Below, piece by piece: positions 1 through 8,364 of a stretch of 64,000 bases of DNA (the first letter of the stretch is position 1; every line of letters starts with the position of its first letter). The stretch comes from Oceanobacillus sojae (GTDB taxonomy: Bacteria > Bacillota > Bacilli > Bacillales > Amphibacillaceae): the NCBI RefSeq assembly GCF_900162665.1, contig NZ_LT727813.1, forward strand, positions 464,214-528,213, in the 5' to 3' direction. Made by a program: the position numbers and the translations under genes. Under the pieces are notes generated by a model. That model was not told where the DNA came from and did no database searches. It saw nothing but the letters and a program-made list of their open reading frames with translations.

Positions 1-862
1 TCATGGCAAATAAAGAAAATATATAAATACCGATAAATATGGTATATAAATTTATAAAAGCAGGCCAGATTTCTTTTGCACTTTCCGTTAAAACAAAGGT
101 ATCATATACATTATTATTGCGATAAATAAGAGGAATAGGCTCTTCAATTTTATATTTACTGTATGTTGTACCGGTTACTGCCTTTCTAGTTATGTAATCT
201 TCTCCCTGCTTATCTTGATAACGGAGAAATAACTCATATGTCGTGTAAGAAGCTCCTTTTTGTGTCCGTACCTCGTTAAAATCACCACCTAAAATGGTAG
301 CTGTTACTTCTGTTTGATTCCATGTGTTCAATTTATGGAATATATTTGTTGCTGTCAGTGCTACGAAGGTCGTTCCAATAAGGAGATATAGTGTTAACAT
401 AGTGTATATGCTTATTTTATATAGTCTTTGCACAATTTTTTGATACAATTGATTGTTTTTTATAAATTTCGTACTATTTAATAGAATCAGGCCAACTGAA
501 AACGTCGAAAGATATAAGAAGAGAAAAATCGGTATCGCCAAGGTTTTTTCAAAGCGAATATCCTTTTCTGTGACAAATGTATCTGCGTTTTTCATATATC
601 CTGATATTTTATCCCCTGCTTGAATCGATTCAAATTGCTCTTTAGATACCTTACTTGGCCGTTCCGAATTTGAGACAAAAACTTCAAAACGCGGGTATAA
701 GTATAAACCTTTTTTACTGTATTTGAATTCAACTGTTTCCACTGCAGGTTCATCTTTTATGGTTAAACTGAAATGAAGATAAAGACATGTAAATCCCAAA
801 GTCATTACCGCTATTAATAAGAGAGTGCTGACATTCTTGGAATTGATTGGCCTTTCTTGCAT
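1..862 (-). CDS. Membrane protein, DUF3592-like (partial, C-terminus outside window)
   Basis: The minus-strand frame is open from an ATG at 862 to the window edge (287 codons, no stop), preceded by an AGGAGG-type ribosome site at about 865-874. The N-terminus has one membrane segment (about residues 11-29), then a soluble stretch of about 80 residues. A membrane pair follows (about 112-130 and 152-175), then a second soluble stretch of about 85 residues, and another hydrophobic segment begins at the truncated end. The alternation of membrane pairs with beta-rich soluble segments containing a 'Tyr-Glu-Leu-Phe-Leu-Arg-Tyr' strand recalls DUF3592 proteins, whose function is unknown. The family assignment is tentative; the gene itself is well supported by its start signal and continuous frame. 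Confidence 0.75.
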   Translation of the reverse strand, partial: MQERPINSKNVSTLLLIAVMTLGFTCLYLHFSLTIKDEPAVETVEFKYSKKGLYLYPRFEVFVSNSERPSKVSKEQFESIQAGDKISGYMKNADTFVTEKDIRFEKTLAIPIFLFLYLSTFSVGLILLNSTKFIKNNQLYQKIVQRLYKISIYTMLTLYLLIGTTFVALTATNIFHKLNTWNQTEVTATILGGDFNEVRTQKGASYTTYELFLRYQDKQGEDYITRKAVTGTTYSKYKIEEPIPLIYRNNNVYDTFVLTESAKEIWPAFINLYTIFIGIYIFSLFAM

Positions 863-965
863 ACACCAGCCTCCTCTATATTAAAATAATTTTTAATTCT
901 AGCTTTAATATACATTTTATTACGGCAGTAAAGAAGCCTGCGGATTAGCCAACTCTACAGCTTTT

Positions 966-1388
966 TTAGCTCGTTCTCCCCTGAAACACATATGGAACTG
1001 CCTTTTCTAATAGGCTTCTAATGCCAACCTTATGATACGGCATTCTTTTATCCGCTTCTTCTATGCTCACCCATGCTGTATCCGCAATCGTTTCTGTATC
1101 CTGTATCGAAATTTCCCCATCAATGACCTTTGCCATAAACGTAAAAAAGATTGCGTGATGATTGAACCTTTCCATAAATGCTTCATTTACCGAAAGTATA
1201 TCTCCAGCTTCAATCGTCAAACCCGTTTCTTCTTTTGCTTCCCGGACAACTGCTTCCGATAAGATCTCTCCCTTTTCCACTGCTCCACCAGGCATTGTCC
1301 AATCATCATGCTTTATATTTTTCACCATTAAAATCTTTTCTTCCTTTTCATCTAAAATCAGTGCATAAACCACATCTACTCTCTCCAT
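966..1388 (-). CDS. Nudix hydrolase
   Basis: A 140-residue protein with a complete Nudix box at residues 35-57: Gly35, Glu41, the Arg-Glu at 49-50, Glu53-Glu54 and Gly56. This motif binds the divalent metal and hydrolyses nucleoside diphosphates linked to a second group; the exact substrate cannot be read from sequence. The length is normal for a single-domain cytosolic Nudix enzyme. The start has an AAGGGGGC ribosome site. It lies 30 bp downstream of the nucleotidyltransferase gene on the same strand and probably shares its transcript. With its neighbours (nucleotidyltransferase, kinase-like protein, drug exporter) it forms a group often seen around nucleotide or antibiotic modification functions, but a housekeeping role is equally possible. 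Confidence 0.85.
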   Translation of the reverse strand: MERVDVVYALILDEKEEKILMVKNIKHDDWTMPGGAVEKGEILSEAVVREAKEETGLTIEAGDILSVNEAFMERFNHHAIFFTFMAKVIDGEISIQDTETIADTAWVSIEEADKRMPYHKVGIRSLLEKAVPYVFQGRTS

Positions 1389-1417
1389 TTAAATAGCCCC
1401 CTTATAAATGTATTTCC

Positions 1418-1966
1418 CTAGCATTTTTCCTTATCCCATTCTGATAAAATACTGCGTAATATCTTTTGGCTTTCTTCATCCTTTTGTCGATATGGTCGTC
1501 CAATTTCCTTATACACTTCTTTTTCCTCTAAAAGCTGTTTGGGATGAATAGCCTTTGCAGTGATATTATCCAAAAGAAAATTCTCATCTAATAGCGAATC
1601 AGCACGCCAAATCCACTCGGGCAAACCATTCATAATAAGACTGCCATCACTATGATAAGTAATGTAGCTAATGGAAAGATCTACATTATCTTTTTGAAAA
1701 TCAGATTGCCTGTTACAGAAAGGTTCTTTCACAGCTATCCGTTTATATCCTGCTTTTACCAGCTCTGCTTCTATACATTCCCTATTTTGAATCCAGGTAA
1801 CTAAGTCGATATCTTCATGAGGACGAGTCACCTTACCAAGCAGAAAATCAATTGCCCATCCGCCTTTCACCCACATTTGCAGCTTATGTTCTTCAAAAAG
1901 TGTCTGCAGCTCCCTCAGAATTACTAATTGGTTCTTTGTTTGTGTATTTAGCTGATTAAAATCCAT
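1418..1966 (-). CDS. Aminoglycoside/lincosamide nucleotidyltransferase-like protein
   Basis: A 182-residue protein of the nucleotidyltransferase fold. Residues 35-54 read Gly-Gly-Trp-x-x-Asp ... Arg-x-His-x-Asp-x-Asp. The Gly-Gly start of the active-site helix and the acidic residues Asp52 and Asp54 match ANT(2'')/Lnu-type enzymes that move AMP from ATP to a drug hydroxyl. Many chromosomal members of this family have no proven drug substrate, so resistance is inference. The start has an AGAGGGAGAAG ribosome site. The gene is 18 bp downstream of the phosphotransferase-like gene and 29 bp upstream of the Nudix gene, all on the minus strand, which suggests one operon. Confidence 0.75.
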   Translation of the reverse strand: MDFNQLNTQTKNQLVILRELQTLFEEHKLQMWVKGGWAIDFLLGKVTRPHEDIDLVTWIQNRECIEAELVKAGYKRIAVKEPFCNRQSDFQKDNVDLSISYITYHSDGSLIMNGLPEWIWRADSLLDENFLLDNITAKAIHPKQLLEEKEVYKEIGRPYRQKDEESQKILRSILSEWDKEKC

Positions 1967-1984
1967 AACTTCTCCCTCTGCTTC

Positions 1985-2899
1985 CTATTCTTCATCTGTT
2001 TTCTCCAGTAGCGAAACCGCGTAGCAATCCATTCTCTCCTTCATCATTTTCACAGTAATATCCTTCTTCCCAAATACTCCCCATCCAGGATAAACATCCG
2101 GCTGTCCTTCCAAAACATCCATTAACGATACAATATCCCAGTAAACGTCATAGGAAAAATCGTCTTTAAATTTCTTTTGGTAGGCAGTTAAAAAAACATC
2201 CGCAGCTTCTACACCATACAGCATAGCAAGGTTCCAGCGGCAGTGTCCTACATCAATACCAGCATGACCTACGCAGCCATTCGCCCAATCTACCACACCA
2301 CTTACCGCATTATTCTTCCAAAGTACATTCACCGGATGAAAATCCCGATGAATAAATCTTGGTGTATAGCTTGGATCCGGCTCCATCACAATCTCCTTTA
2401 AAGCCCTCCATACTTCCTGTTTACCAGACCAGGCTGGAATTTCGATTTCATCCGCTTTTTGATAGCGTTCATGCTGCCAAGGGAAATCCATAATTGAATT
2501 ATCGTGAATCTGAGCTAATGTTTCTGCGAGCTTGCTTAACCATTCCGATTGATTTTCCGGCAAAATATTTATCTTACCTTCTACTTTGCTCATTAAAAGA
2601 AGCGGTTTGCCGGTAATCTCTCCACCAGGATCAGCTGCAATATATTGCGGCGTTTCAACAGCTAATGATGCTGCCGCCTTCAGGCTGTCTGCCTCCTGTT
2701 CAATATCTTTCGCTGTAAAGCTGCTCTTTTCATATTGACGCAGTACCAGTTCCCTCTCTTCACCGGAAGATAACTGCAGGCCGATTGTATACATAACGGC
2801 GGTCGTACTGCCTTTTAACGGATGAACATGATGAATAACTGCCTCGTTTGAAAAATGAGAAATAATCCAATGCTTTATTTTTTCGGAAATATAAGCCAT
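1985..2899 (-). CDS. Aminoglycoside phosphotransferase (APH) family protein
   Basis: A 304-residue kinase-like protein. The catalytic loop is His184-Arg-Asp186-x-His-x-x-x-Asn191 and the metal-binding Asp is Asp204 in Val-Val-Asp-Trp, the APH/choline-kinase pattern. These enzymes phosphorylate small molecules (aminoglycosides, choline, homoserine, methylthioribose and others); substrate is not determinable here. Residues 35-110 form the beta-rich N-lobe. The ribosome site GAAGGAGAGG lies just before the ATG. The gene starts the likely operon with the nucleotidyltransferase and Nudix genes. A terminator-like hairpin separates it from the upstream efflux gene. Confidence 0.8.
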   Translation of the reverse strand: MAYISEKIKHWIISHFSNEAVIHHVHPLKGSTTAVMYTIGLQLSSGEERELVLRQYEKSSFTAKDIEQEADSLKAAASLAVETPQYIAADPGGEITGKPLLLMSKVEGKINILPENQSEWLSKLAETLAQIHDNSIMDFPWQHERYQKADEIEIPAWSGKQEVWRALKEIVMEPDPSYTPRFIHRDFHPVNVLWKNNAVSGVVDWANGCVGHAGIDVGHCRWNLAMLYGVEAADVFLTAYQKKFKDDFSYDVYWDIVSLMDVLEGQPDVYPGWGVFGKKDITVKMMKERMDCYAVSLLEKTDEE

Positions 2900-2920
2900 A
2901 CAACCTCTCCTTCTTTATAC

Positions 2921-2960
2921 AAAAATCCCCGTCTTACTAAAAAAGCAAACGAGGATTTTT
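2921..2960 (-). terminator. Intrinsic terminator after the efflux gene
   Basis: A 12-position stem (arms 2921-2932 and 2949-2960, one mismatch) ends in a T-rich tract on both strands. It lies just past the stop of the efflux gene and before the APH-like gene, so it probably ends the efflux transcript. Confidence 0.7.
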
Positions 2961-2967
2961 AATGTTT

Positions 2968-4389
2968 TTATGATACATGATTTTCCTTCTCCAATTTTAC
3001 CTGTTCAGCAGGAGATGGATCAAATTTAATAAAGAAATAAGCGATGAATGTACATAATGCTAATACAGCAATAACTGCAAAGGCTATATTCACCCCAAAA
3101 ATATCAGGCCGGGCAATCGTTTCGCTGCCTTCTGTCATCGTGGCAACAGATGTCATAATCGTTACAAGGATTGCTGTACCGACAGAAGCAGCTACCATTC
3201 GCATCGTTCCATCCAATGCAGCACCGTGCGGAATAAGCTCTTTCGGTAACTGATTCAACGCTGCTGTCTGGATAGGCATCATAATCATTGCCAATCCAAG
3301 CATCCGCACTGTATACATAACAATGACAAAGGTAAAGGTTGTATTCACATCAAGAAACATAAATGGAACAGTTGCCAAAGTGATAATTATCAATCCCGGC
3401 AGTACAATCCATCTTCCGCCGATTGTATCAAACAGCCGGCCGACAAATGGCCCCAATAAACCAGTGATTAAAGCGCCCGGAAGCATGGATAGCCCTGCTT
3501 CAAATGCAGTAAAGTCCCGCATATTTTGCATGAAGAGCGGAATTAGTGTCTCCGTTCCAATCAGTCCCATAAACGTAATTGAACCAATAAATACACTGAA
3601 TGGGAATATAGCATACTTAAATACTCTAAATTCAAGCATCGGATGTCTTAATTTAAGCTGACGCAAAATAAATAGAAACAGAGAAAGAATACCGACAGCC
3701 AGCGTAATCAGTGTAATTGGCGCTCCCCAGCCAAAGTTACCTGCGTTGGTAACACCATAAAGAATTCCTCCAAAACCAAATGAGGATAAAATAACAGAAA
3801 GAACATCAAACTTGGTTTTCTTCACTTCTGTTACATTACGTAAAGCGAAGAAGGCGATAATAATATCAATAATAGCAATCGGTAAAATAATGTAGAACAG
3901 TACGCGCCATGTGTAATGCTCTGTCACCCAGCCTGAAATAACTGGCCCGATTGCCGGTGCAAAAGAAATCACCAGACCGATCAGCCCCATGACGGAGCCT
4001 CTTTTATTAATAGGAAAAATTAATAAAAATACCGTTGTCATTAATGGCATCATAACTCCTGCTCCCAAGGATTGGATTACTCTCGCCATAATTAAAAATT
4101 CAAAATTCGGTGCAATTCCGCCAATGAATGTTCCAATGGCAAAAACACTCATTGCGGTTAAAAAAAGCTGCCTCGTTGTAAAACGTTCAATTAAAAAAGC
4201 ACTGACAGGGATCATAATCCCGTTGACCAGCATAAATACGGTTGTCAGCCACTGTGCGCTGTTCGGCGTCACACCCATTTCATTGATAATTGGCGGTATC
4301 GCAGTAATCATCAATGTCTGGTTTAAAATAGAAATAAAAGCCCCCGCCAGCAGCAATGCCACAACGGTTGGCCTATGTATTTGATTCAT
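2968..4389 (-). CDS. 14-TM MFS drug exporter, DHA2 family (LmrB/EmrB-like)
   Basis: A 473-residue membrane protein with about 14 hydrophobic segments and short loops, the size and topology of DHA2 proton/drug antiporters. The fifth segment has the antiporter motif C pattern (Ala-Pro-Ala-Ile-Gly-Pro-x-x-Ser-Gly-Trp, about residues 143-153). The motif A region after segment 2 ends in Glu-Arg-Phe-Thr-Thr-Arg-Gln. The closest characterised relatives by these features are LmrB-type lincomycin/drug exporters; the substrate is unproven. The start is an ATG preceded by AAGGGGATATAG. A hairpin terminator follows at 2921-2960. Its position beside APH- and nucleotidyltransferase-like genes would suit drug detoxification. 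Confidence 0.85.
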   Translation of the reverse strand: MNQIHRPTVVALLLAGAFISILNQTLMITAIPPIINEMGVTPNSAQWLTTVFMLVNGIMIPVSAFLIERFTTRQLFLTAMSVFAIGTFIGGIAPNFEFLIMARVIQSLGAGVMMPLMTTVFLLIFPINKRGSVMGLIGLVISFAPAIGPVISGWVTEHYTWRVLFYIILPIAIIDIIIAFFALRNVTEVKKTKFDVLSVILSSFGFGGILYGVTNAGNFGWGAPITLITLAVGILSLFLFILRQLKLRHPMLEFRVFKYAIFPFSVFIGSITFMGLIGTETLIPLFMQNMRDFTAFEAGLSMLPGALITGLLGPFVGRLFDTIGGRWIVLPGLIIITLATVPFMFLDVNTTFTFVIVMYTVRMLGLAMIMMPIQTAALNQLPKELIPHGAALDGTMRMVAASVGTAILVTIMTSVATMTEGSETIARPDIFGVNIAFAVIAVLALCTFIAYFFIKFDPSPAEQVKLEKENHVS

Positions 4390-4575
4390 CCATCTATATC
4401 CCCTTGCAATTATATTTTATTTTTGTTTTCGAAATACTAATCGACTTATTATAGATTAAAGGAAAAGCTGAAAAGATGCTAGCTTTTTTTATGCTTCATC
4501 TATCTAAGAAATGAAATCTCATTTCCCAGTATGTTACCATATTCATATAATTATCTGATGAGAGGTGTGATTTTT

Positions 4576-4872
4576 ATGCCAACCTGCCAACATTGTCACC
4601 AAAGATGGACCTGGAAACAAACAATGAAAACAACCACAACCATAGACACTGCATATATTTGCCCTTATTGTGAGGAGAAACAATATGCTACCAAAAAATC
4701 AAGAACAAAATTTTATTTCTTGACGCTTATTCCTTTGATAGCTCTTCTTTTAAATTTATTTAATATACCAATGTGGTTTATTTTCAGCTGGCTTATCCTT
4801 GGAAGTATTGCTGTTCTTAGCCTTTTTCCTGCTGTATTAAAACTGACAAATAAAGAGGAATTCTTCTTTTAA
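4576..4872 (+). CDS. CxxC_20_CxxC family membrane protein
   Basis: A 98-residue protein starting at the ATG at 4576, which has a GAGAGGTG ribosome site; an upstream in-frame ATG at 4531 lacks one. The N-terminus carries two Cys-x-x-Cys knuckles (Cys4/Cys7 and Cys29/Cys32) about 21 residues apart, the pattern of the TIGR04104 'cxxc_20_cxxc' family, probably a small zinc ribbon. Two membrane helices follow (about 46-62 and 66-88). Function is unknown for the whole family. The gene stands alone between the divergent efflux gene and the next small gene. Confidence 0.75.
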   Translation: MPTCQHCHQRWTWKQTMKTTTTIDTAYICPYCEEKQYATKKSRTKFYFLTLIPLIALLLNLFNIPMWFIFSWLILGSIAVLSLFPAVLKLTNKEEFFF

Positions 4873-4930
4873 CTTTATGTTGGTTGCTACACGCCAAGGA
4901 GATGTAAATTAGAAAACTATTTGAAATAAA

Positions 4931-4945
4931 CAGGCACCCGACACC
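4931..4945. repeat. Fragment resembling a dispersed GTGTCGGGTGCCTG-type repeat
   Basis: The sequence at 4931-4945 reads CAGGCACCCGACACC. I recall similar strings as part of short dispersed imperfect palindromes in Bacillaceae genomes. Only one copy is present here, so repeat status cannot be tested inside the window. Confidence 0.3.
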
Positions 4946-5112
4946 TTTGTTTCTATATCAATATTCCAATAAAATATTTGAATACAACATATCAGATATC
5001 CCACAATTGCTCTTCATCGCTAAGAATCGTGAAATTTCTTCTTATATCATGTTTTACTCACTCAAACAAAGGGAAAACTTTCTTTAACATCGCTATAAAG
5101 GAGTTGGACAAA

Positions 5113-5310
5113 ATGAAAACATTCAGTGTAGTACCAAATGCAGATGAAACGAGCTGGATTGTAAAATTGGAGGACGTCGCACCGGAAGAAGTTTATGGTT
5201 CAAAAGATGATGCCATTTCTGCTGCAGAGCAAATGGCGAAGGAGAATACACCAAGCAAGGTGGAAATCATGGATAAGGACGACAATATCCAAGAAGAAAA
5301 AAACTTCTAG
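5113..5310 (+). CDS. DUF2188 family small protein
   Basis: A 65-residue acidic protein. The start is the ATG at 5113, which has an AAGGAG ribosome site eight bases upstream; the longer frame from 4978 lacks one and has atypical composition. The core has the DUF2188 layout: beta strand with a conserved Trp, a turn with 'Ala-x-x-Lys-x-x-Ala', and a helix (Asp-Asp-Ala-Ile-Ser-Ala-Ala-Glu) followed by a strand ending in Asp-Lys-Asp. Function is unknown. A strong terminator follows at 5359-5400. Confidence 0.75.
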   Translation: MKTFSVVPNADETSWIVKLEDVAPEEVYGSKDDAISAAEQMAKENTPSKVEIMDKDDNIQEEKNF

Positions 5311-5358
5311 AATTTTACGTTTCAAATGTAGGGTTACTATCCTATTAACTTAATAAAT

Positions 5359-5400
5359 GTAGAAAAGGAAGCGCTGGGAGCAGTGCTTCCTTTTTCTACA
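5359..5400 (+). terminator. Intrinsic terminator
   Basis: Long hairpin with arms of about 19 bases (TGTAGAAAAGGAAGCGCTG and its near-complement) and a T5 run inside the distal arm. It ends the DUF2188 gene and could also work for the convergent methionine synthase-like gene. Confidence 0.75.
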
Positions 5401-5526
5401 TTTCCGTTGAATGAATGCTTTTATTAAAATTGAATATACAAAAATAGAGTTTAAAAAACGCTTCTCTATTGTCTTGGTATCTAGAAAAAATCTACGCTTT
5501 TATTTTCTTCATACACCTAAACGCAC

Positions 5527-6663
5527 TCATTTCCCCCAAACTTCCTCAGCAACTTCTCTTACCAGCCGCAGTTTATTCCATTGCTGTTCTTCCGTAAGAA
5601 TATTACCCTCTTCCGTAGATGCAAAACCGCATTGCGGGCTTACACATAAACGTTCGATTGGCACATATTTTGATGCTTCTTCAATACGTTTCTTGATTTG
5701 TTCCTTATCCTCTAACTCTGGAAGCTTAGAAGAAAATAATCCTAACACGACAAGCTTATCATCACTTACATTAACCAATGATTCAAAGCCTCCTGCACGC
5801 TCTGTATCAAACTCCAAGTAGTAGGCTCTTACTTTCTCCTGTGCAAATAAAATTTTGGCAATCGCGTCATAAGCTCCGGATGAAGCCCATGTTGAATGAT
5901 AGTTCCCACGGCACACATGGGTTGTAATGATAAGATCCTCTGGATGGTTTTCGATTGCTTTATTATTTAAATTTACATAAAGTGTACCGATATCTTCAAC
6001 ATTCGCACCATCATGACGGCTGGCCCAGTATTTTTCATCGACCAGCATTCCCCATGTGCAATCATCCACTTGCAGGTTTCTGCACCCTGCTTCATATAAA
6101 TCCTGGATAACTGTACGATATGCTGCCGCAATGTCTTCTATTAATTCATCCTGATTCGGATAAATCTTATTCGTTACTTCCACATTTTCCGGACGTTGTA
6201 ATTCTGCTAAAAATTGTGCCGGTGCAGGAATCGTTTGTCTTGCAACTACTTCATCGTCAGCAAATTGCTGAACAAATTGGAAATGTTCCACAAACGGATG
6301 ATTTTCTCCACTGATTTTCCCTGTTAAACCAGCTGTTTCCGGACGCGTTTCCTCTCCTTTAAATTTATAACCTTGAGCAATATCCTGCTTTTCTACACCT
6401 TGCAGCCCCCACATAAAATCAAGATGCCACCAGGAGCGGCGGAATTCTCCATCTGTAATTGCTTTTAGCCCAACTTCTTTTTGCTTTTGGATTAAATCTT
6501 TAATTGCTTCATCCTCTACAGCTTTTAAATCCTGTTCCAAAATATTCCCCTTTGCAAAAGCTTGACGGGCTTCCTTTAATTTTTCCGGTCTCAGGAAGCT
6601 TCCCACGTTATCAAAACGGAATGGTGTTTCTGCACGTACGCCTTCTTTACTTGCTACTGTCAT
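5527..6663 (-). CDS. Cobalamin-independent methionine synthase-like protein (YxjG/YxjH family)
   Basis: A 378-residue protein matching the C-terminal catalytic barrel of MetE, without the N-terminal half. Zinc ligands are visible: His249-x-Cys251, Glu284 and Cys345 (in Ser-Pro-Gln-Cys-Gly-Phe). It therefore should methylate a homocysteine-like thiol; the methyl donor for this short form is not evident from sequence. The start is placed at 6663 (Met-Thr-Val-Ala), which has a GGGAGAG ribosome site; an in-frame ATG six codons earlier sits inside that site. B. subtilis yxjG/yxjH have a SAM riboswitch; none is recognisable here. A LysR regulator gene lies about 100 bp upstream on the same strand. 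Confidence 0.85.
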   Translation of the reverse strand: MTVASKEGVRAETPFRFDNVGSFLRPEKLKEARQAFAKGNILEQDLKAVEDEAIKDLIQKQKEVGLKAITDGEFRRSWWHLDFMWGLQGVEKQDIAQGYKFKGEETRPETAGLTGKISGENHPFVEHFQFVQQFADDEVVARQTIPAPAQFLAELQRPENVEVTNKIYPNQDELIEDIAAAYRTVIQDLYEAGCRNLQVDDCTWGMLVDEKYWASRHDGANVEDIGTLYVNLNNKAIENHPEDLIITTHVCRGNYHSTWASSGAYDAIAKILFAQEKVRAYYLEFDTERAGGFESLVNVSDDKLVVLGLFSSKLPELEDKEQIKKRIEEASKYVPIERLCVSPQCGFASTEEGNILTEEQQWNKLRLVREVAEEVWGK

Positions 6664-6762
6664 CACTGATCTCTCCCTCACTTTATTGGTTGTAGATTAG
6701 TCTATCACAGTAAATTCATTATCAGATAACACCTAAAATCTATCGTTTGGTATAGTTTTAAG

Positions 6763-7683
6763 CTATAATAAACTCTGCCGTTCTTCCTCAATACTGGTCT
6801 GCAAATACGCAATATACGTTTCCGCCATTGGGCTAAGCTCAATATCCTTATGAACAATATAGCCGACATTAATGATTTCATCGACCTTCAAAGGCACTGC
6901 TATAATATTATCGCCATTCAGCTTTTGACTGATAACCCCTGTAGATATCGTATAGCCATTGAGACCAATCAACAGATTAAACATCGTCGCCCGGTCCCGG
7001 ACATGGATATTTTTCGGGCGGGTCAGCGTGCTCAATATCTCCTCCGAAAAATAAAATGAATTATAATCTCCCTGTTCATACAGCAGATAAGGATAGGGCT
7101 CTAAATCCTCCAGAGTAACGTAATCCTTTTCCGCTAACGGGTTGTCCCCGCTGATAAACACATGCGGTGTTGCCTCAAATAAGCGATGAAAGGCTAGATT
7201 CCCTTCCCTTAAAAATTTCCGGATCACCTGTTCATTGAAATCATTGATATACATAATCCCGATTTCACTGTTTAAATTTTTGACATCTTCAATAATTTCA
7301 TAGGTCCTTGTTTCCCGAAATGTAAAATCATACTCATCCCGGTCATAATCCTTTAACAGGCGGACAAAGGCGCTGACCGCAAAGGCATAATGCTGGGCAG
7401 AGACAGCAAAATGATGCTGCGGCGCTGCATTGTTGGAATAGCGGTTTTCCAGCAGCTCTGCCTGCTCCAGAACCTGTCTGGCATAGCCTAGAAACTCGGA
7501 TCCTTCCTTGGTTACATGAATTCCCTTATTGGTACGTGAAAATATTTTAATGCCAATTTCTTTTTCCAGTTCCTTCAATGCATTGGACAAGCTCGGCTGG
7601 CTGATAAATAAAACTTGGGCTGCTTTGGAAATGGAACGGCTTCTTGCTACTTCTATGACATATTTTAATTGTTGTAAGGTCAT
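6763..7683 (-). CDS. LysR family transcriptional regulator
   Basis: A 306-residue protein with an N-terminal winged helix-turn-helix (residues 1-60: Leu-x-x-Leu-x-Tyr-Val ... Ser-Ile-Ser-Lys-Ala-Ala-Gln-x-Leu-x-x-Ser-Gln-Pro-Ser-Leu-Ser), the signature of LysR regulators. A linker helix and a two-lobed effector domain (about 90-300) follow. The length is standard. The ribosome site is AGGGAGGAAAG. Its product probably controls the downstream methionine synthase-like gene (about 100 bp away, same strand), suggesting a sulfur-amino-acid signal; this is inference from adjacency. The effector is not known. Confidence 0.88.
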   Translation of the reverse strand: MTLQQLKYVIEVARSRSISKAAQVLFISQPSLSNALKELEKEIGIKIFSRTNKGIHVTKEGSEFLGYARQVLEQAELLENRYSNNAAPQHHFAVSAQHYAFAVSAFVRLLKDYDRDEYDFTFRETRTYEIIEDVKNLNSEIGIMYINDFNEQVIRKFLREGNLAFHRLFEATPHVFISGDNPLAEKDYVTLEDLEPYPYLLYEQGDYNSFYFSEEILSTLTRPKNIHVRDRATMFNLLIGLNGYTISTGVISQKLNGDNIIAVPLKVDEIINVGYIVHKDIELSPMAETYIAYLQTSIEEERQSLL

Positions 7684-7755
7684 CTCTTTCCTCCCTTATA
7701 AAAAGATCAATAAAAAATAACTGCACTTTTTTCATTTTTTACCATTTAAACACCA

Positions 7756-8163
7756 TCAATTGGTGAAAGTCGCCTTGACGCGCCGGGACCTGATGAAATA
7801 TAAAATCCAAAGGACACTGGGCAGAATAGAACCCCCGCTTGTTTCTCCTTCCATAAACAGGACAGGCAGATGCGATAAAATATTGATCGTATAAGCTGTT
7901 ATCATCAGCTTTGGCAATATTCTTTTCCTTTTGACCCATGAATATATAATAAAAAAATAGAAGAATATTAAAATAATGTTTGTTATGTAGATAATTAAAT
8001 CGTAAGTCTCTAAATAAGCCGGATTGACAACTATAACAATATATACCGCCGCAACTATATTAAGAATCATCATAATTGCCGGGAGAATAAGCCATCCAGC
8101 TACAATTGCATAAGGAGAATCTGTCCTAAATTCAGGCTGATTTTCTGTATTTTTTTCTTCCAA
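7756..8163 (-). CDS. DUF2569-like four-helix membrane protein
   Basis: A protein of about 135 residues with four hydrophobic segments and the C-terminal pattern Tyr-Phe-x-x-Ser-x-Arg-Val-Lys-x-Thr-Phe, which closes DUF2569 membrane proteins. I place the start at the TTG at 8163-8161 because AGAGGA sits seven bases upstream; the in-frame ATG at 8271 gives a longer N-terminus with no convincing ribosome site and unlike composition. Function is unknown. It stands alone between the LysR gene and an MFS exporter gene. Confidence 0.65.
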   Translation of the reverse strand: MEEKNTENQPEFRTDSPYAIVAGWLILPAIMMILNIVAAVYIVIVVNPAYLETYDLIIYITNIILIFFYFFIIYSWVKRKRILPKLMITAYTINILSHLPVLFMEGETSGGSILPSVLWILYFIRSRRVKATFTN

Positions 8164-8364
8164 TGAGACATCCTCTTTTCTACTTAATGTAGACTCAATA
8201 TAGCAAATTCGGGATGTTCCTTCAACTGTTTTTAGTCTGACAGAACTATTTCCACTCCAGATTATCAGCATTTCCGTATTTTTTATAATGGATGGCTAAA
8301 TCAGAATAGAACTTTTAATCTTCTCATTTGATAACACTTTTACCCAAACAGAATTTTTCCTGCT

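Noticed and set aside
3044-4384. Plus-strand frames opposite the DHA2 exporter
   Set aside because: Antisense shadows of a hydrophobic membrane protein gene, rich in Ile/Thr/Pro, without ribosome sites.
6664-6762. SAM riboswitch upstream of the YxjG-like gene
   Set aside because: The intergenic region is only about 100 bp and has no S-box aptamer motifs.
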